A DNA stretch of 64,000 nt from Streptomyces sp. PKU-EA00015 (GTDB lineage Bacteria > Actinomycetota > Actinomycetes > Streptomycetales > Streptomycetaceae). Below, one piece after another: positions 53,900 to 63,874 of the stretch. A model generated the notes under the pieces. The model saw only the letters and a list, made by a program, of their open reading frames with translations, was not told the origin of the DNA and searched no databases. A program made the translations under genes and the position numbers. Numbering within the stretch: the stretch's first letter is position 1; each line of letters starts with the position of its first letter. The stretch covers positions 1-64,000 of the forward strand of contig NZ_JABZEE010000003.1 of the NCBI RefSeq assembly GCF_013387495.1, in the 5' to 3' direction.

Positions 53900-54445
53900 G
53901 ACGAGGTCCCCCCGGACCACTCGGAGCGGGACCGGACGGACCTCGCATGATGGCGTATCAGACAGCGCAGATTGTGTGGGGACTCTGTGAACTCGCGCCA
54001 CTGCCGACGACCGTATGTGATCATCGCCACGCCGCCAACCAGGGCTTTTACGTATGGGGCAGCCCAGATGCGGATGCTCGCACCCTTGGAGCGGATCTCC
54101 TCTGCGAGAGGGTGACATGCCTCAAGGTGGCTGAAAAACGCTCAAAGGCTCGTGACGGACGGGGTTTTTGGGCGCGATCTCCCGATGTGCCCTCGGCGGA
54201 TCCCTCCCGCTGCACGCCCTTCCCCCGGCCACCCTCCGCGGAGCCACCGGACCCGGCCCCGGGGACGCCGCCCCCATGCGCGGGCGGCGCTCGCGTGACG
54301 AAGAACAGCTCATGGGCCATCATCAGCTCGCTTCGCCATGCCCGATTCGGATCGGGAAGATCCGCTGCGCATGGTCAGGCTCTGCATCCCCGGTGACGCC
54401 CGAACGGCGTGCGCCGGTTCCAGGGGGAAGGGGAACCGCCCAACC
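53900..54445. promoter_or_regulatory. Divergent promoter region between RHS and DNRLRE genes
   Basis: About 545 bp with no supported gene. It contains a less GC-rich core (about 53945-54130) that should house the promoters of both large surface-protein genes. No specific operator or sigma-factor site could be assigned. Confidence 0.5.
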
Positions 54446-57400
54446 ATGACGCGCAATTGGCGCCGCACGCCCAGCCGTCGAGCAACAGCCGTGGTTGTCG
54501 CCACCGCTCTCGCCGCGACCGTGCTCGGCTACGCAGGCCTCGCCACGGACGACTCCGCCGGCCGCACCGACGCCGACCGGGGCCGGCACACCAGGCCGAT
54601 CGGCGAGTCGGAGGCGATCTCCCAGGCGGTGAAGGCGGGCAAGCCCGTCGAGGTCACCGCGCTGCGGACTCCCCGGTCCACCACCTGGGCACGGCCCGAC
54701 GGGCTCATGGCCAAGCACCTGTACTCCTCGCCCGTGCGGGCCGAGGTGGACGGCGTCTGGAAGGCCGTCGATCCTGACCTGCACCGCACCGCCGACGGCT
54801 GGGAGCCGAAGGCGACCAACACCCGGATGGTCTTCTCCGCGGGTTCGGGCTCGGAAAGGGAGGCCGACCGCGCCTCACGCGCCCAGGTGCGCCGAGTCTC
54901 CCTGGTGTCAGGGTCCGCCACAGCCGACGAGACCGCGACGCCCCTGGCGACCCTGTACGTGGACGGCTACACCATCCAGCTCACCTGGCCGGGCCCCGTC
55001 CCCACTCCCGTCATCGACGGCTCGCGCGCTCTCTACCCGGAGATCTTCCCCGGAGCCGACCTGGTCCTGACCGCGGACGACGACGGCTTCGCCCAGCTCG
55101 TCGTGCTGAAAAACCGTCAGGCGGCGGCGGATCCGCGCGCGCAGACCCTGTCGTACGGCATCACGTCCGACGACCTCACCTTCCGCCTCGACCCGATCTC
55201 CGACATCGTGATCGCGGAGAGCGCCTACGGCGACGAGGTCGCGACCTCACCGACGCCGCTGATGTGGGACAGCAGCGGAGTCCCCGCGGTCACCGACAGC
55301 ACCGTGGGGGCCAGCGCCCAGCCGACGGCGTCGGAGACGCCGGCCCCCTCGGAGACACCCGGGAGCACTCCGGAGGCAAGCCCAAGCCCCTCCGGGGAAG
55401 ACCCGGTCGCGGCGGACGAGCAGACCGACCCGTACACCGAGGTCCTGCCCTCCGCCACCGACGGCGCGTACGTGGCGCCGTCGGAGTCACCACTGCCGTC
55501 CGCGCCACCGGAGCCGACAGCCTCACCGTCGCAGTCCGGGACCCTCGGCCTGCCGTCCCTCGACGGCCCCTCGCCCGACTCGCGCGGCGAGCTCGTCGAC
55601 GCCGACCTGACGGGGGAGAACTGGACCCTCACCCCCGACCAGGCATTCCTGGCCGACCCGGCCACCACGTACCCCGTCTTCATCGACCCGTCGGTCAAGA
55701 AGCACACCCAGAACTGGACCACCGCTTACAGCCGCCACCCCAACGCCACCTTCTACAACGGCAAGGGCTTCAACAAGGGCGGAACCCACGAGGCCCGCGT
55801 CGGCTTCGAGTCCGACACATGGGGAACCTCCCGGTCGTACTTCAACATCGCCTTCGACAAGGACCTCAAGGGCGCCCAGATCACCAGCGCGAAGCTGCGC
55901 CTGCTGGAGACCTACGCATGGTCCTGCAGCGCCCGGTCGATGAGCGTGCACCTCACAGGACCGGTCAACGGGCGCACCAACTGGAAGAACGCGCCCAAGC
56001 TGCACGACGGCAACAAGTTCGCCACCAAGAGCTTCGCCCACGGCTACAAGTCCGGCTGCCGCGACGCCTACGAGACCTTCGACGTCCGCAAGGCCGCCCA
56101 GAAGCAGGCCGACCAGGGCAAGGACAGCATCACCTTCGGGCTGCGCGCCCGGGACGAGAACTCGCAGTACGCCTGGAAGAAGTTCCAGGCCAACGGAGAG
56201 AACGCCCCGGTCCTGGAGCTGGTGTACAACCGCAAGCCGAGCGCGCCCACCTCGCTCGACCTCGGTCCGGACGCGAAGTGCACCACCACCGAACCGTACG
56301 TCCGCATGGGCTCCGGCAGCCTGACGTTCACCGCGAAGGCGTCGGACAAGGACAAGAACCTGGACTACCTCGACTTCGACCTCTGGCCGACCGGCAAGCT
56401 GACCACCTCCGGTGACCTGCTCGGCTCCACCGGCAAGGTCTCCGTCGGCGGCGACACCGACACGGCGCTGCGCACCACCTCCGCCTTCTCGACGAGCAAA
56501 CTCACCAACGGCACGCTCTACTCGTGGCGTGTGCGAGCCGTCGACGACGCCGGCGCCAGTTCCGCCTACTCGCCGTCGAGCACGCCGTGCCGTTTCGTCC
56601 TGGACACCGCGCCGCCCAAGCCGCCGAAGGTCAGCTCGACGGACTTCCCGAACGCCGACGGCAGCGAGAACGGCTTCGGCAACGGGGCCGAGGACGCCAA
56701 CTGGAGCACCAAGAAGTTCGGCACGCCCGGCTCGTTCACCGTGCGCGCACTGAACAGTGACGCGGTGCGCTACGAGTACGGCTTCAACTCGGCCAGCTAC
56801 CCGTTCTCGCTGCCCCGAACGGCGGGCACGGACACCGCCGTCAGCGCGACCATCAGCAACGCCAAGCCTCCGACCGCCGGGCCCAACGTGCTGTACGTCC
56901 GGGCCGTCGACGGCGCGGGCAACGCCTCCGAGCCCACGAAGTACTTCTTCTACGTCTCGCCCCGCGACCAGGCCGACGCACCAGGAGACTTCACCGGCGA
57001 CAAACTCGCCGACCTCATGGTGATCACGGAGGGCGGCAACCTCTCGCTGTACCCGTCGCAGGCCACCAATGACCTTGTCAGGGGCAGCGGCGACCTGGAC
57101 TACTCCATGTCCGGCGCGTACCGGGGCAACCCCGACAAGGACCCGCAGGGAGACGACCTGCCCCCCTTCGTCGCCGCGCCCTCGGGGCACTTCAAGGGCG
57201 CCCTGATCACGCACAACGGTGACATCTACGGCGGTGACGGACTCCAGGACCTGGTGGTCCGGGTCGGCGGAAAGCTCTGGGTCTATCCCGGAGACGGCTA
57301 CGGCGCCGTCAACGTGGACAAGCGGCGGGAGATCCTTCTGCCCGCCGACGCGCCCAGCCCCGCCGATCTCACCCAGATCGTCGCGGCGGGCGACGCCACC

Positions 57401-57898
57401 GGGGACGGCCGGACCGACTTCTTCGCCACCGTCGGCGATGCGTTGTGGGCCTTCACCGGTTACAACGGCGCCTCGATCGACAAGGCCGTCCGCCTGTCCT
57501 CGTCCCCCTGGACCGAACGGGACATCGTCACGGCCCAGGACATCTCGGGCGACGGCATCACCGATCTCGTCTACCGCACCGACGTCTCCAGCCGGCTGAT
57601 GCTCCGCAAGGGCATCGCGGCCGCCGGTGGCGGTGTGGAGCTCACCTCGCTCGCCGCCGCGGTGAATTCGGCCGGTGGCGTGGACACCGAGTACGGCGCC
57701 TCCGGCTGGTCGAGTGCGAGCATCCCGCACCTGATCGGAACGCCGGACGTCAACGGGGACGCGATCCCCGACATCTGGACGGTGCGGTCCGACGGATCCG
57801 TGAGGTTCTACGCGGGCAGCCGGACCGCGCTCTCCGGCTCCGGCACGGAGATCATCGGCGCCGCGAGCTACTGGAAGACCCGCATCGGCATCGGATGA
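54446..57898 (+). CDS. Large secreted DNRLRE / FG-GAP domain protein
   Basis: About 1150 residues. A signal/anchor segment (ATAVVVATALAATVLGYAGLA) is followed by a propeptide-like region. A Pro/Ser/Thr/Glu linker (SETPAPSETPGSTPEASPS, residues ~290-390) precedes a DNRLRE domain (ARVGFESDTWGTSRSYFNIAF ... FDVRKAAQKQADQGK; residues ~430-620), Fn3/Ig-like segments and C-terminal FG-GAP/VCBS-type repeats with Ca-binding DxxxDGxxD patterns (GDFTGDKLADLMVI; GDATGDGRTDFFA; QDISGDGITDLVY; PDVNGDAIPDIWT). Such proteins usually accompany RHS proteins in Streptomyces, mostly co-directionally; here they are divergent. ATG 54446 follows GGAAGGGGAA. Confidence 0.85.
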   Translation: MTRNWRRTPSRRATAVVVATALAATVLGYAGLATDDSAGRTDADRGRHTRPIGESEAISQAVKAGKPVEVTALRTPRSTTWARPDGLMAKHLYSSPVRAEVDGVWKAVDPDLHRTADGWEPKATNTRMVFSAGSGSEREADRASRAQVRRVSLVSGSATADETATPLATLYVDGYTIQLTWPGPVPTPVIDGSRALYPEIFPGADLVLTADDDGFAQLVVLKNRQAAADPRAQTLSYGITSDDLTFRLDPISDIVIAESAYGDEVATSPTPLMWDSSGVPAVTDSTVGASAQPTASETPAPSETPGSTPEASPSPSGEDPVAADEQTDPYTEVLPSATDGAYVAPSESPLPSAPPEPTASPSQSGTLGLPSLDGPSPDSRGELVDADLTGENWTLTPDQAFLADPATTYPVFIDPSVKKHTQNWTTAYSRHPNATFYNGKGFNKGGTHEARVGFESDTWGTSRSYFNIAFDKDLKGAQITSAKLRLLETYAWSCSARSMSVHLTGPVNGRTNWKNAPKLHDGNKFATKSFAHGYKSGCRDAYETFDVRKAAQKQADQGKDSITFGLRARDENSQYAWKKFQANGENAPVLELVYNRKPSAPTSLDLGPDAKCTTTEPYVRMGSGSLTFTAKASDKDKNLDYLDFDLWPTGKLTTSGDLLGSTGKVSVGGDTDTALRTTSAFSTSKLTNGTLYSWRVRAVDDAGASSAYSPSSTPCRFVLDTAPPKPPKVSSTDFPNADGSENGFGNGAEDANWSTKKFGTPGSFTVRALNSDAVRYEYGFNSASYPFSLPRTAGTDTAVSATISNAKPPTAGPNVLYVRAVDGAGNASEPTKYFFYVSPRDQADAPGDFTGDKLADLMVITEGGNLSLYPSQATNDLVRGSGDLDYSMSGAYRGNPDKDPQGDDLPPFVAAPSGHFKGALITHNGDIYGGDGLQDLVVRVGGKLWVYPGDGYGAVNVDKRREILLPADAPSPADLTQIVAAGDATGDGRTDFFATVGDALWAFTGYNGASIDKAVRLSSSPWTERDIVTAQDISGDGITDLVYRTDVSSRLMLRKGIAAAGGGVELTSLAAAVNSAGGVDTEYGASGWSSASIPHLIGTPDVNGDAIPDIWTVRSDGSVRFYAGSRTALSGSGTEIIGAASYWKTRIGIG

Positions 57899-57908
57899 CG
57901 CCGAGCGC

Positions 57909-57942
57909 ACGGCAGGGCCGGAGGACTCTCCGGCCCTGCCGT
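57909..57942 (+). terminator. Hairpin terminator after the DNRLRE gene
   Basis: A perfect 15-bp inverted repeat (ACGGCAGGGCCGGAG at 57909-57923, complement at 57928-57942) with a 4-nt loop, 10 bp after the stop codon. It also separates this gene from the convergent LysR gene. Confidence 0.88.
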
Positions 57943-57994
57943 CGTGTCGCCGGCCGGCTGCCGGATCGCCGGTGTGCGCGGTGCGGCAGCCCCC

Positions 57995-58978
57995 TCACGT
58001 GAGCTTCGTGCCGGCCCGCCCCGTCGGACGAGCCGCGGCGTAGGTCCGGTTCGCCCAGGCCTGGAAGTGCGGGGCACGGATGACGAGTTCACGGTAGGCC
58101 GCGGCCGCGTAGTGGTGGAGCGCTTCCGCCGTCACCTCGTCGACGCTGCCGCGCCGCCGGATCATCAGGTGCCTGAGCCACAGCGGCGTACCGGCCAGCG
58201 GTTTGATCTGCACGCCGTCGACGGGCCTGTGGGTGGCCTGGATGGCGGAGACGCCGTGGCCGTCGGCGATCAGTGCCTGCAGCTGGTCGAGCGGGCTGAA
58301 CTCGTGCACGGCCGCAGGGGTGAAACCGGATGCCCGGCACGCATCGTAGAACGCGCCCGGCCAGCCCACCCCGTCGTCGGGAGCGACGAACCAGGTGTCC
58401 TCGGCCAGCTCCTCGAGCGGCACCTCCACCCGGTGCGCCAGCCGGTGATCGGCGGGCAGCGCGACGAAGACCGGCGCCGTGACGATGGCGCGGTGCGCGA
58501 GCGCGGGGGAGTGGCGCAGATCCTGCCCCGGGTAGTCGATGCCCAGCGCGGCGTCCAGTTCGCCGTCCTCCAGGAGCCTGACCAGCTCCCCGGTGGAGTA
58601 CACGCTGCTGATCGACATCGTCAGATCCGGGAAGGCCGTGCGCATCGAGGCCACGAGGCCGGGCAGGACCGGGGTGTTCGTGGCACCGAGCCGCAGCGTG
58701 CGCGTCGGTCCCGGCGGGGTGGCGGTCCGCCGCCGGCCGAGGGCGTCCGCACGGGCGAGGACGTCGCGGGCCTGGCTGACGACCTCGACACCGTACGCGG
58801 TGAGCCCCACCCCCGTGCTGCCCCTGGTGAACAGCGGCTCGCCCAGCGCCTTTTCGATGCGCCGGAGCTGCGTGCTCATCGCAGGCTGGGTGTATCCGAG
58901 GGCCGTGGCGGCCCGGCCCACGCTCCCGGCGTCCGCTATGGCGCACAGGGCACGCAAATGGCGTAGTTCCAGCTCCAC
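57995..58978 (-). CDS. LysR-family transcriptional regulator
   Basis: This 327-residue protein has the LysR helix-turn-helix LRHLRALCAIADAGSVGRAA then TALGYTQPAMSTQLRRIEKA, and a two-lobed periplasmic-binding-like effector domain (LRLGATNTPVLPGLVASMRT; PVFVALPADHRLAHR). GTG 58978 follows GAGG. It is divergent from the collagenase gene, 248 bp between starts, so it may control that gene; its ligand is unknown. Confidence 0.88.
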   Translation of the reverse strand: MELELRHLRALCAIADAGSVGRAATALGYTQPAMSTQLRRIEKALGEPLFTRGSTGVGLTAYGVEVVSQARDVLARADALGRRRTATPPGPTRTLRLGATNTPVLPGLVASMRTAFPDLTMSISSVYSTGELVRLLEDGELDAALGIDYPGQDLRHSPALAHRAIVTAPVFVALPADHRLAHRVEVPLEELAEDTWFVAPDDGVGWPGAFYDACRASGFTPAAVHEFSPLDQLQALIADGHGVSAIQATHRPVDGVQIKPLAGTPLWLRHLMIRRRGSVDEVTAEALHHYAAAAYRELVIRAPHFQAWANRTYAAARPTGRAGTKLT

Positions 58979-59226
58979 TTGCACACCTCGCCGGCCGGGG
59001 GACTGTGACGACCGGCCCATTATGAGCGGCTCCCCGCCCGTCCGGTACGGCACGGGCCCGTGGGGCCGTGCCCCCGGTGTTATGCCTGGTCCGGTCGAGC
59101 TCCTATCCCTCAACTCGTTGTTCCGGCAGGGCAGTCGTGGAAATCTCCCTGTGCGCCTTCGCCCCCGACCGGGCGAGCGGGCGGAGCCGCCCGGCGGCGC
59201 AACCCAACCCCCCACCAGGAGTGTCG

Positions 59227-61485
59227 ATGCGAAGAAGAATGCCTGCCTTGCTCGGCAGGGCATCCGGAATATGTGCGTCCGTGGCGCTGGCGATCATCGG
59301 AACCCTCCCCGGCTCCGCGTCCGGGGCCGCCGGCCGGCCCGCTCCCGAACCGGCCGTCTCCTCCGCTGTGTCGGCCGCAGCCGACCGGGCATGGACGGGG
59401 AACGGGAACGCCCAGACGGACCGCCAGCTCAGGCCGCTGACCCCGGGCGAGCTTCCCCCGCTGTCCGGCACGGGGTCCGGGAACGGACCGGCCCCGGCCA
59501 CGCTCACCGCCCCGGCCGCCGGGACAGCAGCCGCCTGCTCACCCGCGGACTTCGGCTCCCGTGACGGCGCGCAGCTCGTGAGTCTCGTCAAGTCCTCCAC
59601 CGACGCCTGCCTGAACAGCCTGTTCAGTGTCGGAGCGGCCGACGCGCACAGCGTGTTCCGCGAGGCGAAGATGGTCACCGTCGCCGACGCCTTCCGCACC
59701 TCCGCGCTCCGCTACGCCGGAACCAACGCGGACAGCACGTACCAGCTGGTCCTCTTCCTTCGCGCCGGCTACTACGTCCAGTACGGCCATCCCGACGAGG
59801 TCGGCGAGTACGGAGCGCCGCTGAGAACCGCGATACGCGGCGGCCTCGACGCGTTCACCCGGAACACCCACTACCTGGACGTCACCGAGGAACACGGCCG
59901 TACGCTCAGTGAGTCGGTCATCCTGATCGACAGCGCCGCGGAGGCGGGCCGCTATCTCGGGCCGCTCCAGCGGATCCTGAACGGCTACAACGGCAGCTGG
60001 GACGCGTCGAGGAGCATGGTGGCCTCCGCCAACGCGGTGTACACGCCGTTGTTCCGGGGCCACCAGTTCCCCGACTTCGTCAGGGCCGTCACCGCCGATC
60101 CGGGCATTCTGCGCACCCTGAACCGGTTCGCACTCGGCCACCTGGACCTGCTCGGCACCGACCGGGCGTACCTGACCAGCAACGCCGGAGCCGAGCTCGC
60201 CCGCTTCCTCAGGGACGCCCCGCTCAAGGCGACGGCCCGCCCGCTGGTCAAAGGGGTGCTCGACGCCACCGGCATGACCGGGCCGACCGCCCGGCTGTGG
60301 CTGGCCACGGCGAACCTGGCCGACTACTACGACGCCGCGGCGTGTGGGTACTACGACATCTGCGGATTCAAGGAAGAGCTGGCGAAGGTCGCCCTGCCGA
60401 TCACCCACGCGTGCGATCCGGCCCACACCATCCGGGCCCAGGAGCTGACGGCCGCCCAGCTGGCCGCGTCGTGCGGCAGTCTGCGAAATCAGGACGCGTA
60501 CGTCCACGACATCATCGCCGACAAGGGCCCCGTGGCAGACGACCACAACACCACCATCCAGGTCGTCGTCTACAACAGCCGTGCGGACTACCAGATGTAC
60601 GCGGGGGTCATGTTCGGCATCGACACCGACAACGGCGGCATGTACCTGGAGGGCGACCCCTCCCGCCCCGGCAACCAGGCCCGCTTCATCGCCTACGAAC
60701 AGGAGGGCCAGGTCTGGAACCTCAACCACGAGTACACGCACTACCTCGACGGCCGCTTCAACACCCACGGCGACTTCGCCGACTCCGTGGCCGTTCCCAC
60801 CGTCTGGTGGATCGAGGGCTTCGCCGAATACGTCTCCTACAGCTACCGCGGCATCGACTACACCGCCGCCATCACGGAAGCCGGCAAGCACACCTACGAC
60901 CTGAGCACCCTGTTCCGGACCACCTACGAGAACAGCAACCAGGCCAGGACCTACCAGTGGGGTTACCTGGCGGTCCGCTACATGCTGGAGAAGCACCGCC
61001 CCGACGTGCTGGCCGTCCTGGCCAAGTTCCGCACCGGTGACTACAACGGGGCCTACGCCCTCTACGCCGACGGCATCGGCACCCGCTACGACGCGGACTT
61101 CGACGCCTGGCTCACCGCCTGCGCCGCCGGCGCGTGCCAGGGCGGCCCGTCCGCGACGCCGTGCACCGGCGCCGACACCCGGCTGCTGGGCCGGAACTGC
61201 TCACGCTCCGGCCGTTCGGCCGCGGCGGGCGGCACCGACCACCTCTACCTGTGGATGCCGGCCGGCTCCACCACCCTGACCGTCACCACCAAGGGCGGCA
61301 CGGGCAACGCCGACCTCTACTACAACGCCGGCACGTGGGCTTCGCCGAGGGTGTACAGCGCCCGCTCAACCGGCACCGGCACGACCGAACGCCTGACGGT
61401 CACCAACACCACGGCCGGATACCGCTACATCAGCCTGTACGGGGCCACGGCCTTCAGCGGCGTGACGGTGACCACGTCGTACTAG
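59227..61485 (+). CDS. Secreted M9-family collagenase-like metalloprotease
   Basis: This 752-residue protein has a signal peptide (GICASVALAIIGTLPGSASGAAG), an N-terminal M9N-type activator region (residues ~95-340) and the catalytic domain with zinc motif HEYTH (His501, Glu502, His505) and the third ligand Glu530 in WWIEGFAEYVSY. The C-terminal ~100 residues form a PPC (pre-peptidase C-terminal) domain (TDHLYLWMPAGSTTLTVTTK...NADLYYNAG). It should degrade collagen-like or other extracellular protein. ATG 59227 has AGGAG upstream. Confidence 0.9.
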   Translation: MRRRMPALLGRASGICASVALAIIGTLPGSASGAAGRPAPEPAVSSAVSAAADRAWTGNGNAQTDRQLRPLTPGELPPLSGTGSGNGPAPATLTAPAAGTAAACSPADFGSRDGAQLVSLVKSSTDACLNSLFSVGAADAHSVFREAKMVTVADAFRTSALRYAGTNADSTYQLVLFLRAGYYVQYGHPDEVGEYGAPLRTAIRGGLDAFTRNTHYLDVTEEHGRTLSESVILIDSAAEAGRYLGPLQRILNGYNGSWDASRSMVASANAVYTPLFRGHQFPDFVRAVTADPGILRTLNRFALGHLDLLGTDRAYLTSNAGAELARFLRDAPLKATARPLVKGVLDATGMTGPTARLWLATANLADYYDAAACGYYDICGFKEELAKVALPITHACDPAHTIRAQELTAAQLAASCGSLRNQDAYVHDIIADKGPVADDHNTTIQVVVYNSRADYQMYAGVMFGIDTDNGGMYLEGDPSRPGNQARFIAYEQEGQVWNLNHEYTHYLDGRFNTHGDFADSVAVPTVWWIEGFAEYVSYSYRGIDYTAAITEAGKHTYDLSTLFRTTYENSNQARTYQWGYLAVRYMLEKHRPDVLAVLAKFRTGDYNGAYALYADGIGTRYDADFDAWLTACAAGACQGGPSATPCTGADTRLLGRNCSRSGRSAAAGGTDHLYLWMPAGSTTLTVTTKGGTGNADLYYNAGTWASPRVYSARSTGTGTTERLTVTNTTAGYRYISLYGATAFSGVTVTTSY

Positions 61486-61487
61486 GC

Positions 61488-61650
61488 CCATGTCGTCGTC
61501 CGGCCGCTGCTGCCCGAGTCGTTTGCGGGGCAGGAAGCGGCTGGACGACCGCCTTGTGCTCAACGGAAGTTCCGCACCGGGACCGCCTGGCGGGACGTGC
61601 CCGAGCGGTGCGGCCCGCGCGTCGGCCCGGACCGCCGAGGTCGCGCCGCC
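61488..61650 (+). pseudogene. IS5-type transposase 5' remnant
   Basis: One plus-strand frame holds GRKRLDDRLVLNG and the next frame holds FRTGTAWRDVPERCGPR. Together these are the N-terminal region of IS5-family transposases (GRPR.D.R.V.NGIL..RTG..WRDLPERYGPW). A frameshift separates the two and the DDE catalytic region is gone. No terminal inverted repeats were seen. It follows directly after the collagenase stop. Confidence 0.65.
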
Positions 61651-61663
61651 GGTTCGGTGTCGC

Positions 61664-62563
61664 CTACACCCTGGCCCGGCGGGACTCGGCCTCGTACAGC
61701 AGATCCCGCAGTTTCCGTGCCGCCGGCAGCGGGGCAGCAGGCAGCGCCACATGTACGGTCCGGCGCAGGGCCGGGTCGGTGAGGCGGCACAGGACGAGTT
61801 CGTCGGGGACCGCCCAGGCGGCCAGCGAGGGGACCAGCGCCACCCCCAGCCCGGCGGCCGCGTAGCCGAACTTCCCGGTCCACTCCGCGATGCGGATGAT
61901 CTTTCTGGGGGTGAAGCCCGCTCGCGCGCAGGCGTCGGCGAGCATCGTGGGGCGGTCGCCGTACGCGTTCTGGAGCCAGGCCTCGTCGTGCAGTTCACGC
62001 AGGTCGATCGTCCCGACTCCGGCCAGACGGTGCCCGCGCGGCAGAGCGACGAACAGCTCGTCCTCGCACAGTGCGGTCGTCGTGACACCGTCGGCCGACG
62101 GCAGACCGGACGGGTAGTCGCTGACGACGGCGAGGTCCAGCGCCCCGTCCGCGAGGCGCTCCATCAGCGTGTCGGTCGGGCCCTCGACCGCGACGACCTC
62201 GACATCCGGCCTGGCGTCCTGGAGCGCCCGCAGGGCGGTGGGCACCAGCGAGATGTTGGCGGTGGCGAACGCGCCGACGTGCAGCAGCCCGCCGTGGCCC
62301 GCGTGCAGTACTGCCAGCTCCCGCTCCGCCCGCGACAGCCGGTCGAGCACTTCCATGGCGTGCCGGTGCAGCGTGCGGCCTGCGGGATTCAGTCGTACGC
62401 CTCGCGGGAGCCGTTCCAGCAGTGGTCCGCCCGCCTGCTGTTCCAGGGCGGCGATCCGTCGCGACACCGCGGACTGCGTGTAGTTGAGCCGGGCCGCCGC
62501 TTTCGTGAACGATCCGGTCTCGGCCACGGTCACGAGCAGTCGCAGTGCGTCGAGCTCGAACAC
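61664..62563 (-). CDS. LysR-family transcriptional regulator
   Basis: This 299-residue LysR protein has the helix-turn-helix LDALRLLVTVAETGSFTKAA then ARLNYTQSAVSRRIAALEQQ and effector domain LLHVGAFATANISLVPTALRAL. GTG 62563 has GGAGGAAC upstream. It is divergent from the membrane-protein gene at 62787, and a 10-bp inverted repeat lies between them. Its ligand is unknown. Confidence 0.9.
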   Translation of the reverse strand: MFELDALRLLVTVAETGSFTKAAARLNYTQSAVSRRIAALEQQAGGPLLERLPRGVRLNPAGRTLHRHAMEVLDRLSRAERELAVLHAGHGGLLHVGAFATANISLVPTALRALQDARPDVEVVAVEGPTDTLMERLADGALDLAVVSDYPSGLPSADGVTTTALCEDELFVALPRGHRLAGVGTIDLRELHDEAWLQNAYGDRPTMLADACARAGFTPRKIIRIAEWTGKFGYAAAGLGVALVPSLAAWAVPDELVLCRLTDPALRRTVHVALPAAPLPAARKLRDLLYEAESRRARV

Positions 62564-62607
62564 GTTCCTCCCCCTCCAGGTTCTCCTCCGCCCCCACCAT
62601 CTTCCCC

Positions 62608-62663
62608 AAGGCATTCCTCTAGCGCATGGATTCTATGCAATCCAGTCGCTGGTGGAATGCCTT
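62608..62663. promoter_or_regulatory. Inverted repeat in the LysR/membrane-protein divergent region
   Basis: AAGGCATTCC (62608-62617) and GGAATGCCTT (62654-62663) form a perfect 10-bp inverted repeat around an AT-richer core that contains GCAT-GGATTCT-ATGC. The setting between divergent LysR and target-type genes fits a LysR binding region. Confidence 0.55.
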
Positions 62664-62786
62664 GTGCCGTCCTAACGTCGTTCACGAGGCAGTGCTCTGG
62701 AGGGGGACTCGGCTCCACCACTCCAGCGGCCCAAGAGATCCGAGGGGAAGAAGTGTGTTGAGCGACTCAGGGCTCGGGGGGCGGGT

Positions 62787-63605
62787 TTGACGGGGAGTAC
62801 GGGCCGGCCGACCAGGGACTACTACGCGGGAGCGATCGGCGAGAGGCCCCGGCGCCCGGCACCGCCGCCCCTGTTCGGCCCCGTCCCGCGGGAGCGGCGC
62901 GGGGCCCGCTGGTGGCTGGGCTGGCTGCTGCCGGTGATCGCCGCCCACCGGTTGTGCTCCCCGACGCGCCCGGACCGGATTGTCGACCCCCTGGTCGCCA
63001 GGGTGCGGCTCTGGCGCACCGGTGTCGGCTTCGCCGCGACTGTTGGCGCCTGGCTGGGCCTCGGACTCGTGGCCCCTCGCGACATACCGGCCCAACTGCA
63101 CGAGAACTTTCGCGTGAGTCTCAGCGCCACCGCCTTCATCCTGCAAGTCCTCTGGCTGGTGATCGCCATGGTCCCCAGCGGCCACAGGTGGCCGGTGGCG
63201 GTACGCGCACGCGGCTCGCTCGTGGCGTTCCTCGCCACATGGACCGCCACCGCGACGCTGATGCAGACCAGCCTCTCCCAGTGGCCTCCCGCGTCGCCCG
63301 CGGCCGCCGCCGGCGCGCTGTGGCTGGCACTGTTCAGCGTGTCCACGGGCCTGATGATCATCACCAACGGGGTGCGCACCGCCGACCTCAACGACGCCCT
63401 GCCGGCCGTCGTGTCCGTCGTGCCGATCCTGCCCGTCAGCATCCCGCTGCTGGCAGACGCCATGTACGACCGGGTCTCGCTGCCGCTGCGCCTGCTGATC
63501 GGCCTGATCGGCCCGGTGACCCTGATCGCACTGGCCCGTTGGGAGCTGCGCCGCCTGCGCAGGCTGTACGGCATACGCCTGTCCGACCTATGGCGTCGGC
63601 CCTGA
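62787..63605 (+). CDS. Integral membrane protein of unknown function
   Basis: This 272-residue protein has about six hydrophobic segments (WWLGWLLPVIAAH; GFAATVGAWLGLGLV; FILQVLWLVIAMV; LVAFLATWTATATLM; AALWLALFSVSTGLMII; LPAVVSVVPILPVSIPLLAD; LLIGLIGPVTLIALA) and a basic C-terminus. The start appears to be TTG 62787 after a G-rich run. No transporter family is recognised. Divergent LysR gene upstream. Confidence 0.65.
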   Translation: MTGSTGRPTRDYYAGAIGERPRRPAPPPLFGPVPRERRGARWWLGWLLPVIAAHRLCSPTRPDRIVDPLVARVRLWRTGVGFAATVGAWLGLGLVAPRDIPAQLHENFRVSLSATAFILQVLWLVIAMVPSGHRWPVAVRARGSLVAFLATWTATATLMQTSLSQWPPASPAAAAGALWLALFSVSTGLMIITNGVRTADLNDALPAVVSVVPILPVSIPLLADAMYDRVSLPLRLLIGLIGPVTLIALARWELRRLRRLYGIRLSDLWRRP

Positions 63606-63874
63606 GCAGCCCGCCGAGTCACTGGTGAGCGGCGTCCGGAAGCCTGGCGTAGTCGGCCTCGGTGACGCCTCGCGCGCCGGCAGCCCGTCCGCCGAGGGGC
63701 ATGTCCCCTTCGTCGCCCCCGGGGGGTATCTGAGCTGGAACGCGGAAAATCAGTGGCGACAAGTACCCGACACCGCCGCATAGGTTCGGTTCTCACGGGC
63801 ACGCGCATCGAAGCCACGGCGGACGGCCGAAGGCCTCGCCGGGACACAACTTCCGAGGCGCGACAGGCGGGATG
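63606..63874. other. Intergenic region before the gvpO-like gene
   Basis: About 270 bp without a supported gene. AT content rises around 63730-63790, as in a promoter region, but no specific site could be assigned. Confidence 0.4.

Noticed and set aside
55523..57910. 795-codon minus-strand open frame inside the DNRLRE gene
   Set aside because: It is antisense to a clear multi-domain secreted protein and has no recognisable domains of its own.
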